Notes under the pieces: model-generated
Seen by the model: the letters and a program-made list of their open reading frames with translations, nothing else
Told to the model about the DNA's origin: nothing
Database searches by the model: none
Program-made: the position numbers and the translations under genes
Shown: in pieces, positions 1 through 7,172 of the stretch
Position numbering within the stretch: position 1 is the stretch's first letter
Layout: each line of letters opens with the position of its first letter
Origin: DASWHF01 sp036393295
GTDB lineage: Bacteria; Pseudomonadota; Gammaproteobacteria; Acidiferrobacterales; UBA6901
Direction of reading: 5' to 3'
Assembly: GCA_036393295.1 (NCBI GenBank)
Contig: DASWHF010000039.1
Span: 1-13,452 of the forward strand
DNA: 13,452 nt

Positions 1-28
1 GGATGCGCCGCGGATCGGGGGGGTTCAT
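1..28 (-). CDS. lepA: Possible 5' end of lepA (elongation factor 4), cut by the window edge
   Basis: An ATG on the minus strand at 28-26 opens a frame that runs off the left edge and reads MNPPDPRRI. An AGGA motif sits six bases upstream, well placed as a ribosome binding site. LepA proteins commonly begin with a short variable stretch followed by I-R-N-F-S, which this fragment could be leading into. lepA is the usual next gene after mucD in pseudomonads and lies near the rpoE cluster in enterobacteria. LepA is a ribosome-associated translational GTPase. Only nine codons are visible, so the identity rests on position and the RRI ending, not on a domain. Confidence 0.4.
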
Positions 29-38
29 GTCTGGTCCT

Positions 39-57
39 GCCGGCGTCAGGCGCCGGC
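39..57. other. GC-rich hairpin upstream of the putative lepA start
   Basis: The inverted repeat GCCGGCG / CGCCGGC has 7-bp arms (39-45 and 51-57) and a 5-base loop. It lies between the 76-96 hairpin and the putative lepA start codon. It could be a leader structure or simply a consequence of high GC content. No T-tract follows it on either strand. Confidence 0.3.
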
Positions 58-75
58 CATCGGGGCGTAACGACA

Positions 76-96
76 AAGGGCGCCTTCGGCGCCCTT
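76..96 (-). terminator. Candidate rho-independent terminator after mucD
   Basis: A perfect 9-bp inverted repeat, AAGGGCGCC / GGCGCCCTT (76-84 and 88-96), closes on a TTC loop. Reading away from mucD on the minus strand, it is followed by TTTGTCGTT, a broken T-rich tail. It starts about 117 bases after the mucD stop. The hairpin is strong but the T-tract is weak, so termination may be partial. It lies downstream of the candidate promoter at 163-191, so it could also act within a lepA leader. Confidence 0.45.
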
Positions 97-162
97 GCTG
101 CTGATCTCAGTCTGGCCCATTCCCACCCGATTCACCCGAACTCCGGTCACCGCCGGGCGCGT

Positions 163-191
163 ATGATACCGCGAACCCGCGGCGCGGGGAA
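163..191 (-). promoter_or_regulatory. Candidate sigma-70 promoter between mucD and the putative lepA
   Basis: On the minus strand, TTCCCC (191-186) and TATCAT (168-163) are 17 bases apart. The -10 matches TATAAT at five of six positions and is one of the few AT-rich spots in this intergenic stretch. The -35 is poor. It would give the gene to the left its own promoter with a leader of roughly 125-130 bases that includes both hairpins. Low certainty. Confidence 0.25.
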
Positions 192-212
192 CCGGAATTC
201 CGCGCTGCCGCG

Positions 213-1613
<1,401 letters not shown>

Positions 1614-1653
1614 AGTGTTTCAGGCGGCGCGCGATCGGGCGGCGCGCTCGCGA

Positions 1654-2652
1654 TCATTTGACGGGCTCGATGCCCGCCGCGATCAGTTCGACGGTCTGCG
1701 CCGGCACTTCGCCCACCACCGTCACCTGGTGATCGCCGACGACGCGGCCCAGGGCGTGTACCGCGCCGATCTCGGTCAATCCTTCGATGCCGCTCGGATC
1801 GGCGGCGTCGGCGCCGCGCTCGCCCAGCCGTTCGACGAACACCGACACCACCGCCAGTCCGTCGGAGAACACCATGTGCTCGACCGGCAGCCGGCGGGTC
1901 GGCACTTTGCGGGTCACGTGCATGGTGAGCGCGAAACCCTCCGGCAGCTGACCGGCCGACCAGGCCTTGGGCGAATCGATCTCCTTGCCCGACTCCAGGC
2001 CGTTGCTGCGGTACCAGACATAGTCCTTGGCCGGATTGCGCGGCTCGAGCTCGCTATCGGGAATCTCGCCGCCGATGGTGATCTCGGTGAACAGAAACTG
2101 CTCGACCACGCGCTGCTGCTCGTCGATCAGGCTGGCCTTCAGCAATAGGCCGGTGTCGCGGTCCGCCCACAGGTGATAACCGTAGCGATAGCCGTCCTTC
2201 GGCTCGATGCGCACCGCCTGGGCGCGGCGATCGGCGACCCGTCCCTGCTTGCCGAGCGTGATGCGGTAGCTGCGTTCGAGCTCGCGCGCCGATGGCGGCA
2301 GGATGGCCGGGAAACGGCGGCCGTCGGCCTTGCGGTGCTCGACCACCACGGAGTTCTGGTCGGGCAGGTAGCAGCGCACCTCGCGCTCGTCGCGCACGAC
2401 CTCGCGCGCCACTCCGGTAAGCGAGACCAGGCGCTCGTGCGCCCGGCCGTCGCGCAGCTTGTGCACGATGCGCATGCTGTCGAGCTGATTGTCGTGCTGA
2501 TAGACGAAGGTGCCGGCGAAGTTCAGCGTGCGCGCCGCCTCGCTCATTCTGGTCAGCCAGGCATGCGCGTCGTCGGCGGCATCGGCGCCGGGACTGGCGA
2601 AGAGGATGACGAGGGGAAGCGCGGCGCGAAGGTCGAGGCGGGCGTTGCTCAT
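1654..2652 (-). CDS. rseB: RseB/MucB periplasmic regulator of the sigma-E pathway
   Basis: This 332-residue protein matches the RseB/MucB family in length and in its opening. A signal peptide with an ADA cleavage site at about residue 25 is followed by a mature start containing TLNFAGTFVYQH, a family hallmark. RseB binds the periplasmic part of the anti-sigma factor RseA and shields it from DegS-type cleavage. It also senses lipoprotein or lipopolysaccharide stress signals. It is built of a large LolA-like lipid-binding domain and a smaller C-terminal domain, and both fit in the length seen here. Its ATG overlaps the rseA stop codon (ATGA), which indicates translational coupling with its partner. 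It acts in the periplasm. The call is firm from sequence and order. Confidence 0.93.
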   Translation of the reverse strand: MSNARLDLRAALPLVILFASPGADAADDAHAWLTRMSEAARTLNFAGTFVYQHDNQLDSMRIVHKLRDGRAHERLVSLTGVAREVVRDEREVRCYLPDQNSVVVEHRKADGRRFPAILPPSARELERSYRITLGKQGRVADRRAQAVRIEPKDGYRYGYHLWADRDTGLLLKASLIDEQQRVVEQFLFTEITIGGEIPDSELEPRNPAKDYVWYRSNGLESGKEIDSPKAWSAGQLPEGFALTMHVTRKVPTRRLPVEHMVFSDGLAVVSVFVERLGERGADAADPSGIEGLTEIGAVHALGRVVGDHQVTVVGEVPAQTVELIAAGIEPVK

Positions 2653-3170
2653 TGCTCGTTGCTATAGCCCACCACACGCACATAGGGCGTCATGCCGGTC
2701 ATGCCGCCGGTTGGGGCGATCTCGCTGTGCTCCACCAGGAAGGTATTGAGCGGGCCCTTCGCCCCCTTGTGCCCGACGACCGCGACGTTCGGCGCCGCCT
2801 TGGATTGCGCGGCGATGTCGAGCGGCGCGGTGCCGTCGGTGGTGAGCGGCTTGAGGTTGAACAGTGCGACGGCGGCCACCGAGGCGGCCAGGGCCAGCCC
2901 GGCGGCATACCGCGTGACGCGCGGCAGGGGCAGGCGCCGAATCGCGGCGCCGCGTCCGCCGACCGGGTCGGCGTCGATGCCCGAGGCGACGCGCTCCGCC
3001 AGGTCCGACCCGACCAGGATGTCGAGCTCCTTGCGCAGCGCGGCGCGCATAATATGGTAACGTTCCCAGGCGCCGCGCAGATCGCGGTCGTCGCTGATGC
3101 GGCGCAACACCTCGTGATGCTCGCCGTCGGCAAGCTCGTCGTCGAGCAATTCGGAAACCTTCTCTTTCAT
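2649..3170 (-). CDS. rseA: RseA/MucA anti-sigma-E factor, single-pass membrane protein
   Basis: This 173-residue protein has the three-part structure of RseA/MucA. The N-terminal cytoplasmic domain starts MKEKVSELLDDELADGE, the S-x-L-x-D-x-E-L pattern that binds the sigma factor. One membrane segment lies at about residues 88-105. The C-terminal periplasmic tail ends TPYVRVVGYSNEQ, like the MucA tail. RseA holds RpoE inactive at the inner membrane until proteolysis releases it. The start is well supported: GGAGAG lies eight bases upstream of the ATG. It sits 114 bases after rpoE and overlaps rseB by four bases. The larger gap to rpoE may hold an internal promoter, described separately. Confidence 0.93.
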   Translation of the reverse strand: MKEKVSELLDDELADGEHHEVLRRISDDRDLRGAWERYHIMRAALRKELDILVGSDLAERVASGIDADPVGGRGAAIRRLPLPRVTRYAAGLALAASVAAVALFNLKPLTTDGTAPLDIAAQSKAAPNVAVVGHKGAKGPLNTFLVEHSEIAPTGGMTGMTPYVRVVGYSNEQ

Positions 3171-3240
3171 TGACCGCTCTCCAACTGTTTCAATGCCGGC
3201 GCCCTGCGGGCTGCCCGAAACGCGTTCCCCGATCCCTTAA

Positions 3241-3269
3241 GTTATAGCCGCTCCGCGGCGCCGGGCCAA
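3241..3269 (-). promoter_or_regulatory. Candidate internal promoter for rseA
   Basis: In the 114-base gap between rpoE and rseA, the minus strand has TTGGCC (3269-3264) and TATAAC (3246-3241) exactly 17 bases apart. The -10 matches at five of six positions and the -35 at three of six. A separate promoter here would let the anti-sigma factor, RseB and MucD be made independently of rpoE autoregulation. It is inferred from motif match only. Confidence 0.3.
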
Positions 3270-3284
3270 TACCGCCGCCGACAT

Positions 3285-3863
3285 TCATTCCTGCAGCAAC
3301 GGCCGCAGCTCGTTGTCGACCGCCTCGCGCGCCCGGAAAATACGCGACCGGACGGTGCCGATCGGGCAATCCATGACCGTGGCGATCTCCTCGTAGCTCA
3401 GGCCGTCGATCTCGCGCAGGGTGATCGCGGTGCGCAGGTCCTCCGGCAGCCCGGCGATCACCCGCTCGACGGTGCGGGCGATCTCGTCGGCCAGCATATG
3501 GCGTTCCGGCGTGGTCGAGTCCCGCAAACCGCCGGCCGACTCGATCCCTTCGGCCTCCTGGGCGTCGACGTCGGTGGCCGGCGGCCGGCGCGACTGCGAG
3601 ACCAGGTAGTTCTTGGCGGTGTTGATGGCAATGCGATACAGCCAGGTGTAGAACGCACTGTCGCCACGAAACCCGCCGATCGCCCGGTAGGCCTTGATAA
3701 AGGCCTCCTGGGTCACGTCCTCGACCTCGGACCGGTCGGAGACGTAGCGCGACACCAGTTTGGCGATCCGGTGCTGGTACTTGCGCACCAGCAGATCAAA
3801 CGCCGACTTGTCGCCCCGCTGTACCCGGGTTACCAGCTTTTGATCGACACTCCGCTCGACCAT
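3285..3863 (-). CDS. rpoE: RNA polymerase sigma factor RpoE (AlgU, ECF family)
   Basis: This is a 192-residue extracytoplasmic-function sigma factor, close to the 191 residues of E. coli RpoE. I chose the ATG at 3863 because it gives the family opening MVERSVDQKLVTRVQRGDKS. The frame is open further upstream to an ATG at 4010, but that stretch has no family resemblance and covers the promoter. Region 2 is visible at about 22-90, with DVTQEAFIKAYRAI and FYTWLYRIAINTAKNYL. Region 4 is at about 130-185, with the helix-turn-helix SYEEIATVMDCPIGTVRSRI. It directs the envelope-stress regulon and is controlled by the downstream RseA and RseB. A purine-rich GGGGAAG lies 11-17 bases before the start. 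It is divergent from nadB, as in E. coli. Confidence 0.97.
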   Translation of the reverse strand: MVERSVDQKLVTRVQRGDKSAFDLLVRKYQHRIAKLVSRYVSDRSEVEDVTQEAFIKAYRAIGGFRGDSAFYTWLYRIAINTAKNYLVSQSRRPPATDVDAQEAEGIESAGGLRDSTTPERHMLADEIARTVERVIAGLPEDLRTAITLREIDGLSYEEIATVMDCPIGTVRSRIFRAREAVDNELRPLLQE

Positions 3864-3916
3864 ACGGGTCAGTGCTTCCCCTTCGGGGCGAGAGCCGATG
3901 GTCGTCTCACCCCATA

Positions 3917-3943
3917 AAAGACCGTTGCCGGGAAATAAAGTTC
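3917..3943 (-). promoter_or_regulatory. Sigma-E/AlgU-type autoregulatory promoter of rpoE
   Basis: On the minus strand, GAACTT (3943-3938) is followed after exactly 16 bases by TCTTT (3921-3917). This fits the GAACTT-N16/17-TCTGA pattern of AlgU and RpoE promoters, with a perfect -35 core and a partial -10. Transcription would begin near 3910 and give a leader of about 45-50 bases before the rpoE ATG at 3863. rpoE genes are typically autoregulated, so the position is what would be expected. It falls in the rpoE-nadB divergent region. Confidence 0.7.
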
Positions 3944-4071
3944 GCCTGCCGCGGTCATTCGTGGTTATAGTATCCGGCAGCTCCGCCATTCCGCGGATCG
4001 GCCGAAACAACGCAAGACGCGATCATAACCGAAATCCTTTCCCGGTTCCCATCGAGCTTCGCACACCGCGC

Positions 4072-5685
4072 ATGACCGTCACGCCGACCCGCCAGGAATC
4101 CGAAGTGCTCATCGTCGGCGGCGGCCTGGCGGGATTGAGCCTGGCCTTGCGCCTGGCCGACCAGGTCGCGGTCACGATCCTGGCCAAGGCGGAGCTGACT
4201 CAGGGCTCCAGTCTCTACGCCCAGGGCGGCGTGGCGGCAGTGCTGAACGCGGCCGATTGCTACGAGAGCCACATCCAGGACACGCTCGGCGCCGGCGCCG
4301 GGCTGTGCCACCGCGATACCGTGGAATTCGTGGTCAAAAACGGCCCGGCCGCGGTCCAATGGCTGATCGACCTGGGCGTACCGTTCACCCGCGACCCCAC
4401 CGAAACCCACGGCGGCTTTCACCTGACCCGTGAGGGCGGTCACAGCCAGCGGCGCGTGATCCACGCCGCCGACGCCACCGGCCAGGCGATGGAAACCACG
4501 CTCGAAGGGCGCGTCCGCCGTCACCCGCGCATCCGCCTGCACGAGCACCACATCGCGATCGATCTCATCACCACCGCCAAACTCGGCCGGCCGGGGGAGA
4601 ACCGCTGCCTCGGGCTCTATGCCCTCGACAAGCGCAGCGGCCGGGTCGAGGTGTTTGCGGCCGACCGGGTGGTGCTGGCGACCGGCGGCGCGTCCAAGGT
4701 CTATCTCTACACCAGCAATCCCGACACCTCGACCGGCGACGGCATCGCCATGGCCTGGCGCGCCGGCTGCCGGGTGGCGAACATGGAATTCGTCCAGTTT
4801 CATCCGACCTGCCTCTACCATCCGCGCGCCAAGAGCTTCCTGATCTCGGAGGCGGTGCGCGGCGAAGGCGGATACCTCAAGCTGCCCGACGGCTCGCGTT
4901 TCATGCAGAATCACGACCCGCGCGCCGAGCTCGCGCCGCGCGACATCGTGGCGCGCGCCATCGACTACGAAATGAAGCGCGGCGGCCTCGACTGCGTCTA
5001 CCTCGACATCAGCCACAAGCCGGCCGATTTCATCGTCGCGCACTTCCCGACCATCCACCGGCGCTGCCTGGAGTACGGCTACGACATCACGCGCGAGCCG
5101 ATTCCGGTGGTGCCGGCGGCGCACTACACCTGCGGCGGCGTCATGACCGACCTCCACGGGCGCACCGACATCGACCGGCTGTACGCCATCGGCGAATGCG
5201 CCTTCACCGGCCTGCACGGCGCCAACCGCCTGGCGAGCAACTCGCTGCTGGAATGCCTGGTGTTCGCGCAGGCCGCCGCCACGGATATCCTGGCGCGCCG
5301 CGACGGCGCCGCCACGGCCGCCGGGCCGCTGCCGCCCTGGGACGAGAGCCGGGTCTCGGACCCGGACGAGCTGGTGGTGGTGTCGCACAACTGGGACGAG
5401 CTGCGCCGGTTCATGTGGGACTACGTGGGCATCGTACGCACCACCAAGCGCCTGGAGCGCGCGCAGCACCGCGCCGCGCTGCTGCGCGAGGAGATCCGCG
5501 AGTATTACAGCAATTTCCGCGTCAACAACGACCTCATCGAGCTGCGCAACCTGGCGCTGATCGCCGAGCTCATCATCCGCAGCGCCCTGGCGCGTCGCGA
5601 GAGCCGCGGCCTGCATTACACCCGTGACCACCCCGACCTGGACACCCAGGTCCCGGCACGCGACACCGTGCTCACACCGCCCTAA
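4072..5685 (+). CDS. nadB: L-aspartate oxidase NadB
   Basis: This 537-residue flavoprotein oxidises L-aspartate to iminoaspartate, which NadA condenses with dihydroxyacetone phosphate to quinolinate for de novo NAD synthesis in the cytosol. An FAD-binding GGGLAGLS motif lies at about residues 16-23. The catalytic residues fall at the same numbers as in E. coli NadB: His244 in FHPTC, Arg290 in ELAPRDIVARA and His351 in HYTCGG. GANRLASNSLLECLVFA near the flavin site is also typical. The ATG at 4072 is chosen because MTVTPTRQESEVLIVGGG gives the family length (540 in E. coli). The frame is open back to 3898, but that part lies over the rpoE promoter. There is no clear Shine-Dalgarno motif. It is divergent from rpoE and convergent with ygfX, five bases away. 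Confidence 0.96.
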   Translation: MTVTPTRQESEVLIVGGGLAGLSLALRLADQVAVTILAKAELTQGSSLYAQGGVAAVLNAADCYESHIQDTLGAGAGLCHRDTVEFVVKNGPAAVQWLIDLGVPFTRDPTETHGGFHLTREGGHSQRRVIHAADATGQAMETTLEGRVRRHPRIRLHEHHIAIDLITTAKLGRPGENRCLGLYALDKRSGRVEVFAADRVVLATGGASKVYLYTSNPDTSTGDGIAMAWRAGCRVANMEFVQFHPTCLYHPRAKSFLISEAVRGEGGYLKLPDGSRFMQNHDPRAELAPRDIVARAIDYEMKRGGLDCVYLDISHKPADFIVAHFPTIHRRCLEYGYDITREPIPVVPAAHYTCGGVMTDLHGRTDIDRLYAIGECAFTGLHGANRLASNSLLECLVFAQAAATDILARRDGAATAAGPLPPWDESRVSDPDELVVVSHNWDELRRFMWDYVGIVRTTKRLERAQHRAALLREEIREYYSNFRVNNDLIELRNLALIAELIIRSALARRESRGLHYTRDHPDLDTQVPARDTVLTPP

Positions 5686-5690
5686 AACTG

Positions 5691-6143
5691 CTAGCCGCGC
5701 CCGCCTGACCAGCCATCATCGATCGCCGGCGGGCCGGAACGCGTCGCGGCCAGCGTCACGCGCAGGCGCCGGAACCCATCCGGGTCCAGGGCGTCCCACG
5801 GGATCGGCAGGCGCCGGACGCGTGCATCGCCCAGCCGGACGCTGAGCACCACCAGTCGCGGGTGGCTCCAGCCGTCGATGAGCTCTATCGGCTGCCACGG
5901 CGAATCCGACCGCCGGCGCAGCGCCCAGCCGCCATCCGCCGAATGGCTGAGCGCGACCACGGCATCGGGTCCGAGCTGGGCGACGGCGCGCAGGGCGCGG
6001 GCGGCGCTCACGATCACCGCCAGCCCGAGACCGATACCGACCCCGGGCGGCAGTGTCACCGCGAACAGAATCACCAGCGCCCCGAGATGCGCGACTGCCC
6101 CGCTCAGCAAAAGTAATCTCGATATTTTTATGTTGTAAATCAA
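5691..6143 (-). CDS. ygfX: YgfX/CptA-like small membrane protein
   Basis: This 150-residue protein has two hydrophobic segments near the N-terminus (about residues 9-29 and 33-49) followed by a soluble, Trp- and Arg-containing C-terminal half. That is the layout of YgfX, the protein encoded next to SdhE in many gammaproteobacteria, often beside nadB. In E. coli YgfX has been described as a membrane partner of SdhE and, alternatively, as the CptA toxin acting on cytoskeletal proteins. The role here is unknown. The start codon is TTG (6143-6141), one base after the sdhE stop, so translation is probably coupled. The first codons lie in an unusually AT-rich pocket. I base the call on topology and neighbours, since sequence conservation in this family is weak. 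Confidence 0.75.
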   Translation of the reverse strand: MIYNIKISRLLLLSGAVAHLGALVILFAVTLPPGVGIGLGLAVIVSAARALRAVAQLGPDAVVALSHSADGGWALRRRSDSPWQPIELIDGWSHPRLVVLSVRLGDARVRRLPIPWDALDPDGFRRLRVTLAATRSGPPAIDDGWSGGRG

Positions 6144-6144
6144 T

Positions 6145-6381
6145 CTATTGTAAAACTTTATTGAGAATATGCTTTAGATTTGGATCGTCGGGTTCCACGC
6201 CCCCCGAGCACCACTCGAACAGCACCGCGTCGGGAGTCACCAGCAAGCGCGCAAAATCCTCGCGCTCCGCGCCGCTCAATTCCGCGTAATGGCGCTCGAG
6301 AAATTCGTTGAGCAGCAGGTCCAGCTCCAGAAGCCCGCGCCGGCAGCGCCAGCGCAGACGACGGTATGCCGCGTCGCTCAC
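6145..6381 (-). CDS. sdhE: SdhE (YgfY), FAD assembly factor for succinate dehydrogenase
   Basis: This 78-residue protein carries the RGLLELD motif, with Arg15, Gly16 and Glu19 at the same numbers as the R-G-x-x-E motif of E. coli SdhE. SdhE promotes covalent attachment of FAD to SdhA and acts in the cytosol on the SdhA apoprotein. The surrounding W-x-C-x-R, the LLxEFxExxY-like segment and the LFxW segment are also typical. The start is GTG (6381-6379), overlapping the sdhB stop as GTGA. In E. coli sdhE is away from sdhCDAB. Here it is inside the operon, directly after the enzyme it matures, so factor and substrate are made from one transcript. Confidence 0.93.
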   Translation of the reverse strand: MSDAAYRRLRWRCRRGLLELDLLLNEFLERHYAELSGAEREDFARLLVTPDAVLFEWCSGGVEPDDPNLKHILNKVLQ

Positions 6382-7073
6382 AGCACCCGCTTGGCGAGCG
6401 ACAGCTTGATATGGCCGATCGCCTTGGCCGGGTTCAGGCCCTTGGGACAGACCTCGGTGCAGTTCATGATGGTGTGGCAGCGGAACAGCCGGTAGGGGTC
6501 CTCGAGATCGTCGAGACGCTCACCGGTCGCCTGATCGCGGCTGTCGGCGAGAAAGCGCCAGGCCTGCAGCAGCGCCGCCGGCCCGAGAAAGCGGTCCGGG
6601 TTCCACCAGAACGATGGGCAGGCCGTGGAGCAGCAGGCGCACAGGATGCATTCGTAGAGCCCGTCGAGCCGATCGCGCTCCTCCGGAGACTGCAGGCGCT
6701 CGATCTCCGGCTCGGGATCGTGGTTGATCAGCCACGGCTTGACGGCGCGGTACTGGGTGTAGAACTGGGTGAGATCGACGATCAGATCGCGGATCACCGG
6801 CCGGCCCGGCAGCGGCTTGAGCACGATCGGCTGCTTGAGCTCGTGCAGCGGAACGATGCAGGCCAGCCCGTTGCGGCCGTTGATGTTCATCGCGTCCGAC
6901 CCGCAAACCCCCTCGCGGCACGACCGCCGGAAGCTCAGTGTCTCGTCCTGCGCCTTCAGCCTGAGCAGCGCGTCGAGCAGCATCACGCCCGCCTCGGCGT
7001 CGTCGAGCTCGTAACTTTGCATCCGCGGCCTGCTGTCCGTCTCCGGATTGTAACGATAGATCGAGAATTTCAT
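6378..7073 (-). CDS. sdhB: Succinate dehydrogenase iron-sulfur subunit SdhB
   Basis: This 231-residue subunit carries electrons from the SdhA flavin to quinone through three iron-sulfur clusters. All ligands are present. The [2Fe-2S] site has Cys52, Cys57, Asp60 and Cys72 in SCREGVCGSD and GLAC, with Asp replacing one Cys as in E. coli. The [4Fe-4S] site has Cys142, Cys145, Cys148 and Cys209. The [3Fe-4S] site has Cys152, Cys199 and Cys205. The motifs CILCACCSTACPSFWWNP and CHTIMNCTEVCPKGLNP are near-identical to the enterobacterial enzyme. A strong AAGGAG lies four bases before the ATG. It is separated from sdhA by 99 bases containing a large inverted repeat, and overlaps sdhE by four bases. 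Confidence 0.98.
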   Translation of the reverse strand: MKFSIYRYNPETDSRPRMQSYELDDAEAGVMLLDALLRLKAQDETLSFRRSCREGVCGSDAMNINGRNGLACIVPLHELKQPIVLKPLPGRPVIRDLIVDLTQFYTQYRAVKPWLINHDPEPEIERLQSPEERDRLDGLYECILCACCSTACPSFWWNPDRFLGPAALLQAWRFLADSRDQATGERLDDLEDPYRLFRCHTIMNCTEVCPKGLNPAKAIGHIKLSLAKRVL

Positions 7074-7087
7074 ATCTCTCCTTATTG

Positions 7088-7171
7088 GCAGAGAAAAGTG
7101 AAAAGAGGAAAGAGAAAAGAAAAGCGTTGCCGTGAATATCTTTTCTCTTTCCTCTTTTCTCTTTTTTCTGC
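7088..7171. repeat. Long purine/pyrimidine inverted repeat between sdhA and sdhB
   Basis: Two 33-base arms (7088-7120 and 7139-7171) match as inverted repeats at 31 of 33 positions around an 18-base loop. The left arm on the plus strand is almost all purine, built of AAAAGAGGAAAGAGAAAAGA-like units, and the right arm is the pyrimidine complement. It fills the sdhA-sdhB gap, beginning just after the sdhA stop and ending about 14 bases before the sdhB ATG, with the sdhB ribosome binding site in that remainder. As RNA it would form a long AU-rich stem. It is unlike the GC-rich surroundings and may be a mobile palindromic repeat. No T-run makes it a clear terminator. Confidence 0.85.
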
Positions 7172-7172
7172 C

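Noticed and set aside
3864..4010. Upstream extension of rpoE to an ATG at 4010
   Set aside because: The extra 49 residues have no likeness to sigma factors and would place the sigma-E-type promoter inside the gene; the start at 3863 gives the normal length.
3898..4071. Upstream extension of nadB to an ATG at 3898
   Set aside because: The extra 58 residues lie over the rpoE promoter and start region and do not resemble NadB. With the start at 4072 the catalytic residues take E. coli numbering.
3955..5631. Long minus-strand open frame opposite nadB
   Set aside because: All catalytic residues of NadB are intact on the other strand. The antisense product is a low-complexity shadow typical of high-GC codon use.
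5691..6143. ygfX as a proven toxin of a toxin-antitoxin pair with sdhE
   Set aside because: SdhE here has the full R-G-x-x-E flavinylation motif and lies in the sdh operon. The sequence gives no support for a toxin-antitoxin role over a complex II role.
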